NCBI RefSeq assembly: GCF_017921975.2
Contig: NZ_JAGEMO020000035.1
Location: 1-39,489 of the forward strand
DNA length: 39,489 nt
Direction: 5' to 3'
From: Hymenobacter terricola
GTDB taxonomy: Bacteria > Bacteroidota > Bacteroidia > Cytophagales > Hymenobacteraceae
Below, in pieces: positions 18,600 to 25,688 of the stretch (position 1 is its first letter; each line of letters begins with the position of its first letter). The notes beneath the pieces were generated by a model, which was not told where the DNA came from, did no database searches, and saw only the letters and a list, made by a program, of their open reading frames with translations. The position numbers and the translations under genes are program-made.

Positions 18600-18607
18600 C
18601 AAAGGTA
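18600..18607 (-). promoter_or_regulatory. Bacteroidota -7 box TACCTTTG for the dbpA-like gene, near-leaderless
   Basis: Minus-strand TACCTTTG fits the Bacteroidota sigma-A consensus TAnnTTTG. It is followed directly by CCCCGTGC, where GTG is the start codon at 18595, so the mRNA would have almost no leader. No TTG is seen at the expected -33 position. The same TACYTTTGCCCCGTG string occurs at the MFS gene start (31215-31229). Confidence 0.55.
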
Positions 18608-18612
18608 GTTTA

Positions 18613-18673
18613 GTTGTTGGTCGCTGGTTTTTGGTTGCTAGTTTTCAGGGGGTTGATAGTTGGTTGATTGTTA
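18613..18673 (+). repeat. Degenerate inverted copies of the 14-bp unit flanking the four-helix gene
   Basis: The reverse complement of 18613-18643 matches two units of the array at 19103-20096 at 25 of 31 positions (AACTAGCAACCAA, ACCAACAAC). A further degenerate unit (GTTGATAGTTGGTTGATTG) reaches the stop codon of the four-helix gene. The orientation is opposite to the array on the other side, so the gene sits between inverted versions of one repeat. Confidence 0.7.
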
Positions 18674-19081
18674 ATTTTCAGGGTAATAAGCCAAAGCATC
18701 TTCAGCTGCCTGAGATGGGCCGGGCAGGTTGCGGTAGTACCGAATGAAGCCATGTAACAGTTTCTTGCATTCAGTTACCGCACCTAAGGATTCGTGCAGG
18801 TCTTGTTCGCTGATGTAGCCTAAGTCAGGGGCGAGGTAAAGCTGTGTTTCTACTTCGAATAATGAGCCCCGGGCAATAAATAAAAACCGAATTATATCCG
18901 GTGTCTGTTGGCGGCCGCATCCTTCCGCAATATTTGAAGGAACCGAAACAGCCGCTCGTCGAATCTGGCTGGTCAGGCCAAATAACTCGTCTTTCGGAAA
19001 TAGTCTGGTCAGTGCATAAACCTGTTTTGCCAAGTGCCGACTTTTTAGCCAAACGCTCAAATCAGTATAAGACCTTTCCAT
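18671..19081 (-). CDS. Four-helix-bundle protein (23S rRNA intervening-sequence protein family)
   Basis: 136 aa. LSVWLKSRHLAKQVYALT, FPKDELFGLTSQIRRAAVSV, SNIAEGCGR and ARGSLFEVETQL are the classic signature of the IVP/S23 four-helix-bundle family (PF05635 type), first found in intervening sequences of 23S rRNA genes and structurally related to the Avd protein of diversity-generating retroelements. Its biochemical role is unknown; basic residues suggest nucleic-acid binding. No reverse transcriptase or rRNA gene is nearby. The gene is embedded in repeat DNA: 21 bp upstream of its ATG lies a 71-copy tandem array, and downstream are inverted degenerate copies of the same unit. It may be transcribed from the yihY-like gene through the array. 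Confidence 0.92.
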   Translation of the reverse strand: MERSYTDLSVWLKSRHLAKQVYALTRLFPKDELFGLTSQIRRAAVSVPSNIAEGCGRQQTPDIIRFLFIARGSLFEVETQLYLAPDLGYISEQDLHESLGAVTECKKLLHGFIRYYRNLPGPSQAAEDALAYYPEN

Positions 19082-19102
19082 AATAAAAATCTAAAATTGC
19101 GC

Positions 19103-20096
19103 TACCAACCAATAACTACCAACCAATAACTACCAACCAATAACTACCAACCAATAACTACCAACCAATAACTACCAACCAATAACTACCAACCAATAAC
19201 TACCAACCAATAACTACCAACCAATAACTACCAACCAATAACTACCAACCAATAACTACCAACCAATAACTACCAACCAATAACTACCAACCAATAACTA
19301 CCAACCAATAACTACCAACCAATAACTACCAACCAATAACTACCAACCAATAACTACCAACCAATAACTACCAACCAATAACTACCAACCAATAACTACC
19401 AACCAATAACTACCAACCAATAACTACCAACCAATAACTACCAACCAATAACTACCAACCAATAACTACCAACCAATAACTACCAACCAATAACTACCAA
19501 CCAATAACTACCAACCAATAACTACCAACCAATAACTACCAACCAATAACTACCAACCAATAACTACCAACCAATAACTACCAACCAATAACTACCAACC
19601 AATAACTACCAACCAATAACTACCAACCAATAACTACCAACCAATAACTACCAACCAATAACTACCAACCAATAACTACCAACCAATAACTACCAACCAA
19701 TAACTACCAACCAATAACTACCAACCAATAACTACCAACCAATAACTACCAACCAATAACTACCAACCAATAACTACCAACCAATAACTACCAACCAATA
19801 ACTACCAACCAATAACTACCAACCAATAACTACCAACCAATAACTACCAACCAATAACTACCAACCAATAACTACCAACCAATAACTACCAACCAATAAC
19901 TACCAACCAATAACTACCAACCAATAACTACCAACCAATAACTACCAACCAATAACTACCAACCAATAACTACCAACCAATAACTACCAACCAATAACTA
20001 CCAACCAATAACTACCAACCAATAACTACCAACCAATAACTACCAACCAATAACTACCAACCAATAACTGCCAACCAATAACTGCCAACCAATAAC
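19103..20096. repeat. Tandem array of a 14-bp unit, exactly 71 copies (994 bp)
   Basis: The plus-strand unit is TACCAACCAATAAC; on the minus strand it reads GTTATTGGTTGGTA. Copies are head to tail with no spacer and appear identical, except that the last two (20069-20096) begin TGCC. Since 14 is not a multiple of 3 and the unit produces TAA or TAG, all six frames are closed every 42 nt, so the array is non-coding. It begins at the stop codon of the YihY-like gene and ends 21 bp before the start of the four-helix gene. The minus strand carries GGTTGG in every unit, which could fold into two-layer G-quadruplexes. It is not a CRISPR, because there are no unique spacers. Confidence 0.98.
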
Positions 20097-21037
20097 TAAA
20101 CTTCCTCGTCCACATTCACCAGCCGGTAGCGCACGGCCGTTTTCTTGGGCCGAATATCCAGCCCGATGCGGTGGGCATAGGCTTTGGTGAACGCGGCCCC
20201 GAAGTAGAATATCATGGCGCAGTAGAACACGAACAGCAGCACCAGCACCAGGCTGGAAGCCGGGCCGTACACCGGGCCCAAATCGCGCGCTACCAGCAGC
20301 TGGCCCAGCACCACTTCGCCCAGGCTGATGAGCAGGGCCGTGAGCGCCGCCCCGCGCGTGACGGCCCGCCAGGGTACTTTGGCCAGGCTCAGGGTGCGGA
20401 AGGTGATGCCGAACCAGGCCGCCAGAATGAGCCAGGCCATCACCGCATTCAGGCCGCGCACCACGTAATAGGTAAAGGTGGCGTCGAAATCGCGGATGCT
20501 TTCGGCAAACAGGCCCAGGGCGGCATCGGTACCAAACGCCAGGAGAGAGAGCACCGCCGTGGCCAGCAGGATGCCAAGGGAGCGCACCCGCTCGCGCATG
20601 GCCTGCGCCAGCTGGCCGGTGCCGCGCTTCGGCCGGATTTGCCAGAGCTGGTTGAGCGAGTGCTGAATGATGGTGAACAGCGTGGTGGCCACGAACACCA
20701 GAAACGCGAAACCGGCCCACGTCACCAGCCGGCTGCGCATGGGGTCGGCCACGTTCATCACAATCTGCGACACCAGCCCGGCCGCGGGAGCGCCCACCAG
20801 GTTGCTGATTTTGCCCAGCAGCAGCACCCGCACCATGGAGGTGGAATAGAGCGAGCTGAGCAGCTCGATGAGGATGATGAGGATGGGCGGCAGCGCAAAC
20901 GACGTGAAAAACGCCGTGGCCGCGCCCAGCCGCAGCGGGTCGTTGGCACCCAGCTCGCGGCCGGCGCGGTGCAGCAGAATGGGCAGCTCGCGCCACCAGG
21001 GGCCGGGCAGCTCGGCCGGAGAACCTAACTTTGTCAT
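20096..21037 (-). CDS. YihY/virulence factor BrkB family membrane protein
   Basis: 313 aa from ATG 21037; the frame is open to 21406, but that extension has no family resemblance and overlaps the divergent gene. Six predicted membrane helices include FFTSFALPPILIILIELL, FAFLVFVATTLFTIIQ, LGILLATAVLSLLAF, LILAAWFGITF and SLVLVLLFVFYCAMIFYFGAAF, with the characteristic NQLWQIRP between helices. Family proteins are inner-membrane, formerly mis-assigned as RNase BN, with unclear transport or envelope roles. The TAG stop overlaps the first base of the tandem array. Upstream, 21043-21061 contains CCAAAA...TTTTGG, a possible operator or chance palindrome. Confidence 0.9.
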   Translation of the reverse strand: MTKLGSPAELPGPWWRELPILLHRAGRELGANDPLRLGAATAFFTSFALPPILIILIELLSSLYSTSMVRVLLLGKISNLVGAPAAGLVSQIVMNVADPMRSRLVTWAGFAFLVFVATTLFTIIQHSLNQLWQIRPKRGTGQLAQAMRERVRSLGILLATAVLSLLAFGTDAALGLFAESIRDFDATFTYYVVRGLNAVMAWLILAAWFGITFRTLSLAKVPWRAVTRGAALTALLISLGEVVLGQLLVARDLGPVYGPASSLVLVLLFVFYCAMIFYFGAAFTKAYAHRIGLDIRPKKTAVRYRLVNVDEEV

Positions 21038-21143
21038 AACGCCCAAAAGGCAACATTTTGGGGCGCAGCCGTAAGAAGGCTGCCCCTTCAGCGAAGGTAA
21101 GCGCTGCCCGGGTGGCCCGGGCGTGGTCCCGTCAATTTTCTGT

Positions 21144-21704
21144 ATGTCGCCTCCCGAACTGCCGCCCTTGTCCGCAACCGAACCCCCGGCTGCCCCCGCG
21201 CACTCCTGGTTCCGCCGCCGGGTGCTCGACCCCTTTCTGAGCCTGCTCAAAGCCGGCCTTTCGCCCGAAAAGCTGGCCCTGACCATGAGCCTGGGCGTGG
21301 CGTTTGGCCTGGTGCCCACGTTCGGCGTCACCACGGTGATAAGCGCCGCCGTGGCCCTGCGCCTGCGCCTCAACGTGGCCGCGATGCAGCTGGCGGCCCA
21401 CCTCATGAGCGCGTTTCAGCTGGCGCTGCTCATTCCGTTCCTGCGCGGCGGGGCCATTATCATGGGCCAGGGCGATAAAGTGGCGCACCTCACGGTGAAA
21501 AGCATCCGCTACCTCATCCACCGCGAAGGCTGGGGCGCGGCCGGCAAGCTGCTGTGGCGGGCCGAGCTGGGGGCCTTGCTGATTTGGGTTGTGGCCGCCA
21601 TTCCACTCGTTACCGTAATTTATTTCGTGCTGCGGGCCGTGTTTCGTCGCGTGCTGGCCAAGCAAGGGCAGGAGATGCCCGAAACAGTGGAAGTACAGTC
21701 GTAG
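21144..21704 (+). CDS. DUF2062 membrane protein, copy 1
   Basis: 186 aa from ATG 21144, divergent from the YihY-like gene. The core matches DUF2062: SPEKLALTMSLGVAFGLVPTFGVTT, followed by LRLRLNVAAMQLAAHLMSAFQLALLIPFLRGG, with an N-terminal amphipathic region and a C-terminal membrane helix (ALLIWVVAAIPLVTVIYFVL). It is six bases from the DUF2254 gene and paralogous to 23235-23792, sharing LWRAELGA and the helix order. Function unknown. Confidence 0.85.
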   Translation: MSPPELPPLSATEPPAAPAHSWFRRRVLDPFLSLLKAGLSPEKLALTMSLGVAFGLVPTFGVTTVISAAVALRLRLNVAAMQLAAHLMSAFQLALLIPFLRGGAIIMGQGDKVAHLTVKSIRYLIHREGWGAAGKLLWRAELGALLIWVVAAIPLVTVIYFVLRAVFRRVLAKQGQEMPETVEVQS

Positions 21705-21710
21705 CGCCTC

Positions 21711-23096
21711 ATGCCCCAGCCCTCGCCGCCCGTGCGCCCGTCGCTCCCGTTCTATCTCCAGCAGCTGCAGCAGCCGCTGCGCGAGGCGCTGTGGGTGGTG
21801 CCGGCCCTGATGGTGCTGGCCTCGTTCGGGCTGGCCTACGGGGCCATTTCCTTCGACCAGGGCAACAGCCTGCACGGCACCCGCCGGCTGCCGCTGCTCT
21901 TTGGCATTGATGCGGGCGGGGCCAGTGGCATGCTTTCGGCCATTGCGGGCTCCATGCTCACGGTGGCGGCGCTCACGTTTTCGCTGCTGCTGGCGGCACT
22001 GGCGCAGGTCAGCAACCAGTATTCGCCGCGGGCGCTGCGCAATTTCATGCGCGACCGGGTGACCCAGGTGGTGCTGGGCTACTTCGTGAGCGTGTTCACC
22101 TACTCGCTCGTGGTGCTGGGCACCATCCGCACGGGCGAGGGCGGCCACCGGGCCGCGCTGCTGCAGTTTGTGCCCACCACGGCCGTGCTGCTGGGCCTGG
22201 TGCTGGCGCTGGGCGGCGTGGGCGCGCTGGTATATTTCGTGCACCACGTAGCCGAAGCCCTGCAAACCGGCACCCTTGTGCGCCACATCACCCTCGAAAC
22301 CCAGGCGGCCATTGAGGAGCTGTTTCCGCACCGCTTCGGCCAGGCCGTGCCCGAGGCCGGGCAGGCCGCCGCCCGCGCTTTCGTGGCCCGGCATGGCTGG
22401 CACCCCGTGCCGTCCGATACGGCGGGCTACCTCCAGCGCATCGACACCGTGGGCTTGCTGAGCTGGGCCCGCCACCACCGCACGGTGTTGCGCCTCGAGG
22501 TGCCAATGGGGGCTTTTGTGGGCGAGGGCCAGTCCCTGTTCAGCGTGCGCGCGGGCATGGACCACCCCGCGGCCGCCGACGATGCTCCCGCCGACTGGCC
22601 CGACGACCTGATGCGCTACGTGAGCATCGGCCGGCATCGCAACCCGGCCCAGGACGTGGCCTTCGGGGTGCAGCAGCTGGTCGATATTGCCCTCAAAGCC
22701 CTGTCGCCCGCCGTGAACGACACCACCACCGCCGTCATGGCCGTTGATTACCTGGGCGAGCTGGGCGGGCGCCTGGCCCGGCGCGAGTTTCCCACCCCGC
22801 TGCGCTCCGACGGCGAGCAATTGCGCGTGCTGGTCATCGTGCCCGGCTTCGATGACTACATCCGTTTGGCGTTCGACCTGGTGCGCGCCAATGCCCTCAC
22901 TAACCCGGCCGTGCTGCGTCGCCTGCTGCGTGCCCTGGCCCTCATTGCCGGGCAGGTGCGTTCTGCCGACCGCCGCCCCGTGCTGCGCGAGCAGGCCGAG
23001 CTGGTGCTGGCCGGCGCCCGCATCGCCCTGCCTTCCGACTACGAGCGCCGCCAGGTGGAAGCTGCTTATAATGAGCTGAGCGCGGCCTGGCTGTAA
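21711..23096 (+). CDS. DUF2254 family membrane protein
   Basis: 461 aa. Four membrane helices in the first half (ALWVVPALMVLASFGLAYG, GSMLTVAALTFSLLLAALAQV, VVLGYFVSVFTYSLVVLGTI, AVLLGLVLALGGVGALVYFV) enclose the family segment NQYSPRALRNFMRDR. The cytoplasmic second half has DVAFGVQQLVDIALKALSPA and NDTTTAVMAVDYLG, typical of DUF2254. The function of the family is not known. It is flanked on both sides by DUF2062 genes on the same strand, suggesting a membrane-protein operon. Confidence 0.88.
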   Translation: MPQPSPPVRPSLPFYLQQLQQPLREALWVVPALMVLASFGLAYGAISFDQGNSLHGTRRLPLLFGIDAGGASGMLSAIAGSMLTVAALTFSLLLAALAQVSNQYSPRALRNFMRDRVTQVVLGYFVSVFTYSLVVLGTIRTGEGGHRAALLQFVPTTAVLLGLVLALGGVGALVYFVHHVAEALQTGTLVRHITLETQAAIEELFPHRFGQAVPEAGQAAARAFVARHGWHPVPSDTAGYLQRIDTVGLLSWARHHRTVLRLEVPMGAFVGEGQSLFSVRAGMDHPAAADDAPADWPDDLMRYVSIGRHRNPAQDVAFGVQQLVDIALKALSPAVNDTTTAVMAVDYLGELGGRLARREFPTPLRSDGEQLRVLVIVPGFDDYIRLAFDLVRANALTNPAVLRRLLRALALIAGQVRSADRRPVLREQAELVLAGARIALPSDYERRQVEAAYNELSAAWL

Positions 23097-23234
23097 GGGC
23101 CTGGCTCGCCCGGCGTCCAACCTTCGGCTTCGTTACTTTTGGGGGCCCGCCCGCAGCCGGGACCCTACTGGCGGCTGCCTGCGCCGTGCCCGCCATCCCG
23201 GGCTAATCTGCGGAGCACGACTCCGGCTCCGCCT

Positions 23235-23792
23235 ATGCTTAATCCACCGCCTCCGCCCGTTTCTGAATCCACCGCTACAGCATCGGGGGCACCGGTGGGC
23301 TGGCTGCAGCGGCGGGTGGTTGCCCCATTGGTGGGCTTGCTGCGGCAAGGGCTGGCGCCCGAGCAGCTGGCGCTCACCGTGGCGCTGGGCATTGCCGCGG
23401 GCGTGGTGCCGGTGCTCGGGGGCATTGCCCCGGTAGCCACGCTGGTTGCCCTGCGCCTGCGCCTGAACATGGCGGCCATTCAGCTCATCAGCCACCTGAT
23501 GACGCCCCTGCAGCTGCTGCTGCTGGTGCCACTGCTGCACCTGGGAGCCCGCCTGCTGGGCAATGCTCAGGAGCAAAACATCACCCTCGTCCAGGTGCGC
23601 CAGCTGTTTGCCCACGACTGGCGGGCCGCCCTGCACCTGCTGTGGCGCGCCGAATTGGGCGCGGTGCTGCTGTGGCTGCTGGGGTCCGTGCCCGTGGTAG
23701 CGGTGCTGTATTTCGTGCTGCGGCCGCTGTTTCGGCGCCTGGCCCGGCGCGTAACGGCGGGCAAGCCTGCGGCGGACCCGCCAGCGCAGTAG
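23235..23792 (+). CDS. DUF2062 membrane protein, copy 2
   Basis: 185 aa from ATG 23235; upstream codons in the same frame look non-coding. It is a paralogue of 21144-21704: APEQLALTVALGIAAGVVPVLGGIAPVATL, LRLRLNMAAIQLISHLMTP and LWRAELGAVLLWLLGS align directly. A TACTTTTG box at 23134-23141 could serve as a promoter with a ~90-nt leader, but no -33 TTG is evident, so read-through from DUF2254 is equally likely. The gene ends five bases before the convergent FMN reductase. Confidence 0.85.
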   Translation: MLNPPPPPVSESTATASGAPVGWLQRRVVAPLVGLLRQGLAPEQLALTVALGIAAGVVPVLGGIAPVATLVALRLRLNMAAIQLISHLMTPLQLLLLVPLLHLGARLLGNAQEQNITLVQVRQLFAHDWRAALHLLWRAELGAVLLWLLGSVPVVAVLYFVLRPLFRRLARRVTAGKPAADPPAQ

Positions 23793-23796
23793 CGCG

Positions 23797-24324
23797 CTAA
23801 AACGCCAGCAGGGCCTCGGCCTGCTCGCGCAGGAGCTGGCGCGACAGGTCGTGGTTGAGACCGTCCTCGGCGTTCAAATCCTGGTTGATGAAGGGCAGGC
23901 GCACGCGCTGGGGCAGCACGGCCGTGCCGAGGTACATCAGCACGTCGGTGAGGTGGGCCATGGCCAGCAGGCCGCCCTGGCCGCCGCTGCTCAGGCCCAC
24001 CAGCGCCGCTTTTTTGCCCTGAATGCCGCCGGGGTACGACAGCCCGTCGATAAAGGCCTTGAGCGCGCCGGGGAAAGAGGCGTTGTATTCCGGGGTAATA
24101 ATCACCAGCTTATTGCCGGCGTCGAGCATGTGAGCCAAGCGGTTGAATTCCGCGTGAGTGCCTGCGTTGTGGTACAGCGCCGTGCCAATAAAATCAACCG
24201 GCAGCTCGGCCAAATCCAGGATTTGGCTCTCGGCGCCCAGGTCCGTGAGGACGGTGCGGTAGTAGTTGGCAATGCGGCGGGCGCGGGAGTTGGGCCGGTT
24301 GGTACCAGCGAGGACGGTTATCAA
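23797..24324 (-). CDS. NAD(P)H-dependent FMN reductase
   Basis: 175 aa, flavodoxin-like fold of the NADPH-dependent FMN reductase family (ChrR/YieF/azoreductase-like). The FMN phosphate loop is GTNRPNSRARRIA (~8-20); TPEYNASFPGALKAFIDGLS and GLSSGGQGGLLAM are the isoalloxazine-binding segments. It is cytoplasmic and probably reduces quinones, chromate-like or azo substrates, or free FMN; the exact substrate cannot be inferred. Start chosen as TTG 24324, since the first beta strand begins there and no in-frame ATG is closer. Confidence 0.9.
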   Translation of the reverse strand: MITVLAGTNRPNSRARRIANYYRTVLTDLGAESQILDLAELPVDFIGTALYHNAGTHAEFNRLAHMLDAGNKLVIITPEYNASFPGALKAFIDGLSYPGGIQGKKAALVGLSSGGQGGLLAMAHLTDVLMYLGTAVLPQRVRLPFINQDLNAEDGLNHDLSRQLLREQAEALLAF

Positions 24325-24481
24325 AATGCGAATGACTAACGGGTTGCTGGGCTGCTAACCCGCTAGCCCGGCCCTAGGTTACGAGCAGCCAGGCAGATTA
24401 GGCATTTTCGATTCTGTTTATTTACGAAACCGCGATGGCCCGGCCTTAGCCCCGAGGTCGCCCCGCCGTATTCCCCGCCCT

Positions 24482-25435
24482 ATGCCTACTTCTGCCGGCG
24501 CTTCTTCCAAGCTTACCATTGTGGCCGCGCTGGCGGCTAACCTGGGCATTGCCACCATCAAGTTTATCGCGGCGGGGTTCACGGGCAGCTCGGCCATGCT
24601 GGCCGAAGCCATCCATTCGCTGGTGGACACGGCCAACGAGTGGCTCCTGCTGCTGGGCCTGCGCCGCAGCCAGCAGCCGGCCAGCGCCGAGCGGCCCTTC
24701 GGCTACGGCCGCGAGCTGTATTTCTGGTCGTTCATGGTGGCCATTTTCATCTTCTCCATCGGCGGCGGCCTTTCGCTCTACGAAGGCGCGGAGCAGGTGC
24801 GGCACCCCACGCCGCTGCACGACCCCACCTGGAACTACGTGGTGCTGGCCCTGGCCTTCTGCTTCGATGGCACGTCGTTTCTGGTGGCGCGCCGGGCCTT
24901 CAATGCCCAGCGCAGGCGCACCGGGCAGGGCCGGCAGTCGTTTTGGGCCGCCTTCCGGGCCAGCAAGGACCCCTCTACCTTTGTGGTGCTCTTCGAGGAT
25001 GGGTCCGATTTGCTGGGGCTGCTCATTGCCTTTCTGGGGGTTTTCCTCAGCCACCAGCTGCACCAGCCGGCCCTCGATGGCGTGGCTTCGCTGCTCATTG
25101 GCCTGCTGCTGCTGGTAGTGGCCGCCATTCTGCTGCGCGAAACCAAGAGCCTGCTGCTGGGCGAGCCCGCCGAGCCGGCCCTGCTCCGCCAGCTCACCGC
25201 CCTGGCCCGGGCCGAGCCGGCCGTGGTGCGCACGGCCCCGCCGCTCTCGTCCTACCTCAGCGCCCATGAGCTGCTGGTGGTGCTGCTGGTGGAGTTTGCC
25301 CCCGAGCTGCCGGCCCGCGAGCTTACCCAGACGGTGGAGCGGATTTGCGCCGCCATCCGCACCCAGCATCCCGATGTGAAGCATGTATTCGTGCAGCCCG
25401 TGGGGCCGGGCCGTTCGGGGCACAGTGAGTACTAA
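24482..25435 (+). CDS. Cation diffusion facilitator family transporter (SLC30A9/ZnT9-like)
   Basis: 317 aa. The first metal site is HSLVD (His45, Asp49) in helix 2 followed by TANEW. The second, in helix 5, reads FEDGSDLLG (Glu172 or Asp173, Asp176) in place of the H/DxxxD found in zinc-exporting YiiP. The FGYGRELYFWSF motif and the ED in helix 5 are as I remember them in the SLC30A9 branch. A C-terminal cytoplasmic domain (~215-310) ends in HPDVKHVFVQP. It would export or exchange divalent metal at the inner membrane by proton antiport. Metal specificity is uncertain. Confidence 0.88.
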   Translation: MPTSAGASSKLTIVAALAANLGIATIKFIAAGFTGSSAMLAEAIHSLVDTANEWLLLLGLRRSQQPASAERPFGYGRELYFWSFMVAIFIFSIGGGLSLYEGAEQVRHPTPLHDPTWNYVVLALAFCFDGTSFLVARRAFNAQRRRTGQGRQSFWAAFRASKDPSTFVVLFEDGSDLLGLLIAFLGVFLSHQLHQPALDGVASLLIGLLLLVVAAILLRETKSLLLGEPAEPALLRQLTALARAEPAVVRTAPPLSSYLSAHELLVVLLVEFAPELPARELTQTVERICAAIRTQHPDVKHVFVQPVGPGRSGHSEY

Positions 25436-25562
25436 TAAACTGATGGCGCAGGGAAGTCCCCGGTAGGGCCGTGCCCCGTGCCGCTTACTTGCGGGCCTCC
25501 GGCTTGCGTGCAGCAGCCACGCGAACTGCTTTGCGGTGCTCGGCCACGACCCGCCCAACCCC

Positions 25563-25597
25563 CAATTCCTTAACAGCGCCTTTTTTTGTTAAGAATT
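25563..25597. promoter_or_regulatory. Hairpin in the AT-rich region upstream of the S8 protease gene
   Basis: CAATTCCTTAACA and TGTTAAGAATTG form a stem with one bulge around a T-rich loop. It is followed by an AT-rich run (25598-25625), unusual for this GC-rich chromosome, which is likely the promoter region of the S8 gene. No clear TAnnTTTG box is visible. The hairpin could be the terminator of the CDF gene or an operator. Confidence 0.4.
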
Positions 25598-25688
25598 GTT
25601 TTTAATTCATATTTACATATTGAATAGAATAAGGCTGCACTTGGTCTTTTGTGGCGCGCTCGTTCATCCTTTTCGGCAAAACCATTTT

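Noticed and set aside
17138..18613. 491-codon open frame antisense to the DEAD-box helicase
   Set aside because: Low-complexity Gly/Val/His-rich translation with no recognisable motif; a shadow of the helicase gene.
18671..19081. Diversity-generating retroelement (Avd-like protein beside repeats)
   Set aside because: There is no reverse transcriptase, no template/variable repeat pair and no target gene. The repeats are short and tandem, so a DGR is not supported.
19103..20096. Possible CRISPR array
   Set aside because: The 14-bp units follow each other with no unique spacers, and no cas genes are nearby. It is a minisatellite-type tandem array.
20040..21056. Overlapping minus-strand frame running into the tandem array, ending in repeated LLVGSYWLVVIGW-type residues
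   Set aside because: It is out of frame with the YihY-like gene, lacks membrane helices of that family, and the array closes all frames within 42 nt.
21132..23120. 662-codon open frame antisense to DUF2062 and DUF2254
   Set aside because: His/Gln/Gly-rich shadow translation spanning two genuine membrane-protein genes.
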